Part shown: positions 59,178 through 64,000 of the stretch, piece after piece
How positions within the stretch are numbered: position 1 is the first letter of the stretch
Layout of the letters: every line of letters starts with the position of its first letter
Origin: Rhyzopertha dominica
Lineage: Eukaryota; Arthropoda; Insecta; Coleoptera; Bostrichidae
DNA length: 64,000 nucleotides
Assembly: GCA_025024175.1 (NCBI GenBank)
Contig: QCXZ01000042.1
Location: 3,303,501-3,367,500 of the forward strand
Reading direction: 5' to 3'
The notes under the pieces: model-generated
Database searches by the model: none
Told to the model about the DNA's origin: nothing
Seen by the model: the letters and a program-made list of their open reading frames with translations, nothing else
Program-made: the position numbers and the translations under genes

Positions 59178-61556
59178 ATGAAGATGAAACTAGTCGATCA
59201 AGTAGTCAGGAGCTTTCGCGTGGCGAAGGTGTTTCGTGAAAACACCGACAAGATTAATAGTATCGACTTCTCGCCTAACGGCGAAACGCTGATATCATGC
59301 AGCGAGGACGACCAAATCGTCATCTACGATTGCGAGAAGGGAACCCAGGTGCGGACCGTCAACAGCAAGAAATATGGGGTGGACCTGATACATTTTACCC
59401 ATGCGAAGAACACTGCCATACACAGTTCCACCAAGGTGGACGACACCATCAGATATCTCTCGTTGCACGACAACAAGTACATAAGGTACTTTCCGGGACA
59501 CACCAAGAAGGTGGTCTCGCTGTGTCTGTCACCGGTGGAGGACACGTTCCTGTCCGGTTCGATGGACAAGACGTTGAGGCTGTGGGATTTACGCTCGCCA
59601 AACTGTCAAGGACTCATGCACTTATCGGGAAGGCCTGTTGCTGCATATGATCCGGAGGGACTTATTTTTGCTGCCGGTGTCAATTCTGAAAGCATTAAGT
59701 TGTACGATCTTAGGTCTTTTGATAAGGTGAGTTTATTATTTAAAAGTACTTTTAATCAGGTAAAAATGTAACGTAAACTTTTAAATTTGTCTGTCAAAAT
59801 ATTTTGCTGTTGATTGGTGGTAGTTTCATTAAGAACGAACCATTATTACGGAAGTTACAGAAATCTGATATATAAAGGCAAGCCAACAAAGCAACAAATT
59901 TTTAAGTAGCTTTTGGGTAACTTGCTGTAAAGTTAGTAACATCCTTGAAGATATCTGAAAAACAATTTCTGTTGGTTTTTTTCTTTTCTTCTTTGTAGTT
60001 TTATTGAAGGGTTTGCACTAACCATACAAAAAGTGTGTAAATTTTACCATAAAGTAAAAGACGTTTAATATTGAAGCAGAGATTGTATTTCAAGACTGGA
60101 TGCTTTTCAGAATTTATAAAAGTTTTTTTTAAGCAGTTTTGGCATAACAAATATCAGATTTCATGGTTTTGTTACAATAATAGCCAATTTTGACTAGGTA
60201 ATTAGGTGTAGCTTACATATTGAGAACAGCTGAGAAGTATTTTCTGATTGGTTTTATCTTATTAGATATTACTTTTTCTTAATATGTAAATGTTTGACGA
60301 TGGTTTATAATACACTATTATCAGAAAAAAGAACTATTATGACTATATTTTAAATATTGAATAATCTGATGACTGAAAACCTTTTATAAAAACATTTTTT
60401 TATTTTTCCAATGAAATTTGGGCAATTTTTATATGGACAGTAGAAAGCCCTTTCCTTTATAACAAAAGTAATAGGTAACATGTATGTAATTTATACTTTT
60501 TGATACAACTGATCATTTATTTTGCCGCAGGGTCCCTTCATAACGTTCAAACTGACTCAGGAAAAAGAGTGTGACTGGACCGGTCTGAAATTTTCGCGTG
60601 ACGGCAAGACTATCCTGATCAGTACAAACGGTTCAATCATCCGTTTAATCGATGCATTCCATGGTACACCATTGCAAACATTCACCGGTCATTTAAATAA
60701 TAAAGGCATCCCGATTGAAGCATCATTCAGTCCTGATTCGCAGTTTATATTCAGCGGGTCTACGGATGGACGGGTACATGTTTGGAATGCAGACACGGGC
60801 TACAAGGTTTGTATAAGTCGAAATTATTGTGTATTTGGTTAAATTTGAAGTTATTATTATGGAAACTTCATCGGATGTGTTGTGTTACGAATGGAGGTAA
60901 TAACACGATATTATTGTTTATTTCAATTTAGACCATGCATAGCACCAATAAGACAACTATTTAAGTTGAACAATATAATAGCTTTCTAGAGTTTCTGTAG
61001 GTCAAATTTCTAACACCAAAATATGAGGATTTAACCCAATTTATCTTTTTAAATAATGTACCTTAATAATAATAAATAATAATATTGTGGATACATGTTC
61101 AAAGTAAGCCCGTTTTCAGCGTTTCCTATAAATAGTAATCCATTTATGTCAAATCCTGTGAGTGAGGTGGGCAATTTACTGAAGCATTGTTTCCTCTGCC
61201 GTTTTGTAGATTCTAAAAATTTTCATTTAAATAATTTCTGACATGGTTTATCTAATAGCTAGTGGAAGTTCATGAAATAAATTTTGTAAATTCACTGAAC
61301 ATTTTAGTCAATTTAAACAATTTAAAATCACAGGACTTAACGATAAGTTTCAATGTTTGCTGAATCTTACTTAGCTCACAAGTGGTTTAAAAACTGTTTT
61401 TTTTTAATGTTATTTTTCTGTCATACACAGGTATGCGTCTTGAACGCGGACCATCCGGGCCCAGTCCAGTGCGTCCAATTCAACCCGAAATATATGATGC
61501 TGGCATCCGCCTGTACAAATATGGCATTCTGGCTGCCGACAATCGAAGACACGTAA
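59178..61556 (+). CDS. WDR82: WD repeat-containing protein 82 (Swd2 homologue)
   Basis: Three coding exons, 59178-59726, 60531-60806 and 61431-61556, join in phase 0 at GT..AG sites to 316 aa, close to the vertebrate length. The protein is a WD40 propeller. Conserved blocks include [108 protein letters not shown] and the C-terminal [18 protein letters not shown]82 belongs to SET1-type histone H3K4 methyltransferase complexes, linking them to RNA polymerase II, and to a phosphatase complex in transcription termination. The first exon is GC-richer than the introns and shows no damage. The first ATG (MKMKLVDQ) may be used, or the second, two codons on. Confidence 0.97.
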
Positions 61557-62196
61557 GCGTGTGTAAGTCGAGAGGTAAATGTTCAACTTCTGTGTGTATT
61601 GTCACGGTTCTGTTTCTGTATGGATTGTGAGAAGTTTGAAGTAAAGCATTGTGACGATGTAACTCGGCATTTAGAGATCATACACCATTGGAATACCTTT
61701 AATAGACATGGAACGATAATTGTTGAGAACTGTCGTAACAAACAGCAGTTTCAGTTTGAATTTGTCTTAAATTTTGTTTTTCTCGCAACCATGTTTAATT
61801 TTTTCTTTCTCTGTTGTGAGGGGTTCCAGAATGATGTATCCTTCCATGTCTCCAATTCCAAGCAAACTGGTGCTAAATTTTCTCTGGTCGTAAGATACGA
61901 TCACATGGTTGAGTGGTGTGGCTTCCGTCCAGTGTTGTTTCAGTGAGGTCATAAGTCGCAAACTTCAAATATTTCATGCATATTAGGAGCAGAAACGTTC
62001 ATAATTGTGTACCTGTGGTATCGTAGCAAGTGCGCTGTTCAGACTCGATGTTATGGAGTTGTTCGATTTAAAATCATGTTCTAAATGTACAGAAAATCAA
62101 AATCTTGAACTTATCGTTTTTGTTTCTACAATGTTTTAGAATCTTCTAAGATCCTTGTGATAATGTTCAAAACGTATAATGTAAATGTAGTAGGGA

Positions 62197-62202
62197 AATA
62201 AA
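62197..62202 (+). terminator. Candidate WDR82 polyadenylation signal
   Basis: AATAAA about 640 bases after the stop codon. Several AT-rich alternatives exist; 61557-62230 is the likely 3' UTR. Frames inside it have no domain. Confidence 0.4.
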
Positions 62203-62229
62203 TTTTTATAATTATGTATTTTTTTGATG

Positions 62230-62925
62230 GTCACTGCATTAGTTTAACTTAAATTAAGGAAACAGTATTTTCTTTTGTGATAATGTTTTGAGGATTTTGT
62301 GTAATGGGTGTTCTTATCAGACTGATTTAAGGTAGTTTTCATCCTGTGTACATAATTTACTATCCATAGATGTATTAATGGCCATTAAACAACTTCTTGT
62401 AAACAATGCATTTTATTTAATGTAGATATTTAGTACCTCTGATAAGAGTAATTTGCTGTTTTCTAATTTTTTAAATGTGGTTCACTTTAAGAGAAAAAAC
62501 TTTTTTTTTCAATTTCTTTTCATGGCTGTTATTTTAAAAATAATTACCAAACTAGAAAATGTTAATTGAATGCTCAGCAGTGTGACATGATAGTTTCGAT
62601 CATTTGTAACAGCTGAAACTGCACTGACAGGTAGTTGCCAGATAGGGTGAATAATCATAAAATCTACAGGGTGATTGACTAAGAATANTTTGAAGAAAAA
62701 AATTCATGTATAAAAACGTACCAGAGAAATTCACTAAAAATATCTCCTAAATTTTGTATTTGACATCATGTTACAAATAAATCCAAAATTTGCCATTAAA
62801 ATATAGGTGGAAAATAGAATTTTTTCTTGATTTCTCAAAAAAAAATGAAATGGGACGGTATATTTATTTTCACTTTGCTTAGTAGACTGTTATGTAAGAA
62901 CTAGAGTTGGAAAAACCCAAGATAA
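62230..62925. other. Downstream flank of WDR82, no gene
   Basis: AT-rich. Contains ACAGGGTGATTGACTAAGAA near 62669, another example of the recurring CAGGGTG element end, and a single N near 62688. Confidence 0.45.
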
Positions 62926-63126
62926 GTGTCATTTTTTGATTTGAAGCTATTATTTATTAGATATACTGCTCAGTTATGTGTTATTTGTACACTTTTTGGC
63001 TATAGCTTCAAAACGAGAAAAACTATCAACCTCAGGCTTTTACTACAATTTGAATTCAATTTTTGTGTGTACTCTGTGTACTATTCTGACAATAACTTCA
63101 AAACGAGATAAACGATCAATCTCTGG

Positions 63127-63479
63127 TAAGAATTTAGGATGGCAATGCCTTCTGTCAGCATTACACTGACATGATGACAAAGTCACCTAGCTGCCTTAAC
63201 GGGTACTACTTCCTAAAGGAAGTGACCTGTAGCCTGACAAATTGGCATGCAACTGCATACTTCAATTTGACAGCAGGCCCCCACGGCACTTTTTGCTAAC
63301 GAGCAAGAACCAACATACATTAAAATGCATGTCTATGCTGTGCTGTCTACACCTCAACCAACTGCAGATAGTACTATTTCGCTGTCATTACAGCTCATCA
63401 GTGCACTAATGACAGCAAAATAGTGCTATCTGCAGTTGGTTGAGGTGTAGACAGCACAGCATAGACATGCATTTTAATT
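63127..63479 (+). mobile_element. 353-bp palindromic insertion with 12-bp TSD
   Basis: ATCAATCTCTGG flanks the insertion on both sides (63115-63126, 63480-63491), and the interrupted repeat reads on smoothly when it is removed. The first 152 bp is the hairpin-rich module also found at 52737-52888, whose start coincides with this insertion border. After a roughly 43-bp linker comes the long hairpin at 63322-63475. There is no coding frame, poly-A tail or terminal inverted repeat. A 12-bp duplication suggests target-primed reverse transcription or an unusual transposition; class unknown. Confidence 0.8.
63322..63475. repeat. Long hairpin: 69-bp stem, 16-nt loop
   Basis: Arms 63322-63390 and 63407-63475 are inverted complements with two differences, one of which would be a G-U pair in RNA. 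The loop is CAGCTCATCAGTGCAC. The right half is found, degraded, at 29205-29292. Confidence 0.93.
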
Positions 63480-63715
63480 ATCAATCTCTGGTTTTTACCA
63501 CAGCTTTTCTTAAATAATAGCCTACAAATTAAATTGAAAAAGTTTGTCATCATGTGATTTTTTCAGAATTCAAGGAGAAAATTCCTTTTTTATTTTATTT
63601 AATGTGTGCACTATGTATATTGTCAATAACTTCAAAACGAAAAAGGATACCGGCCTCAGGTTTTCACCATATTCTTTCTTAAATAACAATTTTTTTTAAT
63701 GGCGCCCTCCACAGC

Positions 63716-64000
63716 TATTTAGAGAAACCAATTTTGGCACAATCTACCATTATTATTAATCACCTTGAAACTTGGTCGAGGCATTTCGAATATATAGCAT
63801 CTAGAAGTTATTTTACTTTGTAGTGACGCTACTATAGCAACCAGAGAAAAAAATGTTGTATCAAGACTTTTAGGTATTCTGAATTTGGATTTCAAAGGGT
63901 TTGCTTCCCAGTGAGAAAAGTACATCGATATCCATATTTCAAAGCCTGGATTCCAAAAAAATCTGGTGCGCACCAAGTGAGAGGTGATATAAATGTCTTG
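63716..64000. other. No recognisable gene at window end
   Basis: An 85-aa minus-strand frame at 63719-63976 shows no domain; treated as chance. Confidence 0.4.

Larger units (their letters stand above)
62926..63715. repeat. Interspersed repeat with internal direct repeats, interrupted at 63127
   Basis: Variants of ACTTCAAAACGAGA followed by TCAACCTC/TCAATCTC and a TTTTACTACA-like block occur near 63006, 63092 and 63630. The second unit is split by the insertion at 63127-63479. Related sequence lies at 49240-49480. Confidence 0.6.

Noticed and set aside
59295..59650. Frames of 68-117 aa in other frames of WDR82 exon 1
   Set aside because: Shadows of a GC-rich conserved exon.
61599..61946. 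115-aa frame after WDR82
   Set aside because: It lies in the probable 3' UTR, with no domain and no acceptor needed by WDR82, which already ends with its conserved C-terminus.
1..64000. tRNA, rRNA, bacterial operons or a prophage
   Set aside because: No cloverleaf or rRNA signature was noticed, and introns, non-LTR elements and codon context are those of an insect nuclear genome.

Overview
The window is eukaryotic nuclear DNA from an insect. It is AT-rich, its genes have spliced introns with GT..AG ends, and it carries an env-bearing gypsy-type LTR element, Jockey/CR1- and RTE-like non-LTR retrotransposons, mariner/Tc1 relics and a FLYWCH-type Mutator-like element. The mix would suit a beetle, but the species cannot be fixed from the sequence. 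About 45 kb on the left is almost entirely mobile DNA, much of it nested. About 18 kb on the right holds three conserved housekeeping genes.

Left part (1-45.7 kb). 1-4.3 kb: non-LTR fragments with (ATT)n tails and two mariner-like relics, one inserted inside a reverse transcriptase. 5.2-7.1 kb: a Mutator-like element with an open 344-aa transposase frame and a perfect 9-bp target duplication. 7.4-17.8 kb: a minus-strand errantivirus-like LTR element (gag, protease, RT, RNase H, integrase, env) with identical outer LTRs and a 4-bp target duplication; its 5' third appears twice around a 100-N gap, which looks like an assembly problem. 18.8-23.1 kb: an RTE-like fragment, then a Jockey-like element with endonuclease and RT. 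24.5-31.3 kb: inverted-repeat elements, a foldback structure and decayed coding relics. 31.7-32.4 kb: a CpG-rich island with a probable first exon of an unidentified minus-strand gene. 33.6-43.3 kb: several TIR elements, two families of which occur as inverted pairs.

Right part (45.7-64 kb). MTG2 (plus strand, 4 exons) encodes a mitochondrial Obg-family GTPase. AARS1 (minus strand, 5 coding exons, about 962 aa) encodes alanyl-tRNA synthetase and lies tail-to-tail with MTG2. WDR82 (plus strand, 3 coding exons, about 316 aa) encodes a WD40 subunit of SET1 complexes and lies head-to-head with AARS1, so the roughly 0.9 kb between their start codons should hold a divergent promoter region. MTG2 and AARS1 both serve translation, in mitochondria and cytosol; WDR82 acts in chromatin and transcription. 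Nothing shows that the three are functionally coupled.

No clear new multi-gene system is visible. The most unusual structures are a 353-bp insertion at 63.1-63.5 kb built from a hairpin-rich head and a 69-bp-stem palindrome with a 12-bp target duplication, the tandem 45-bp repeats in the LTR element leader, and the 0.9 kb foldback at 25.4-26.3 kb.
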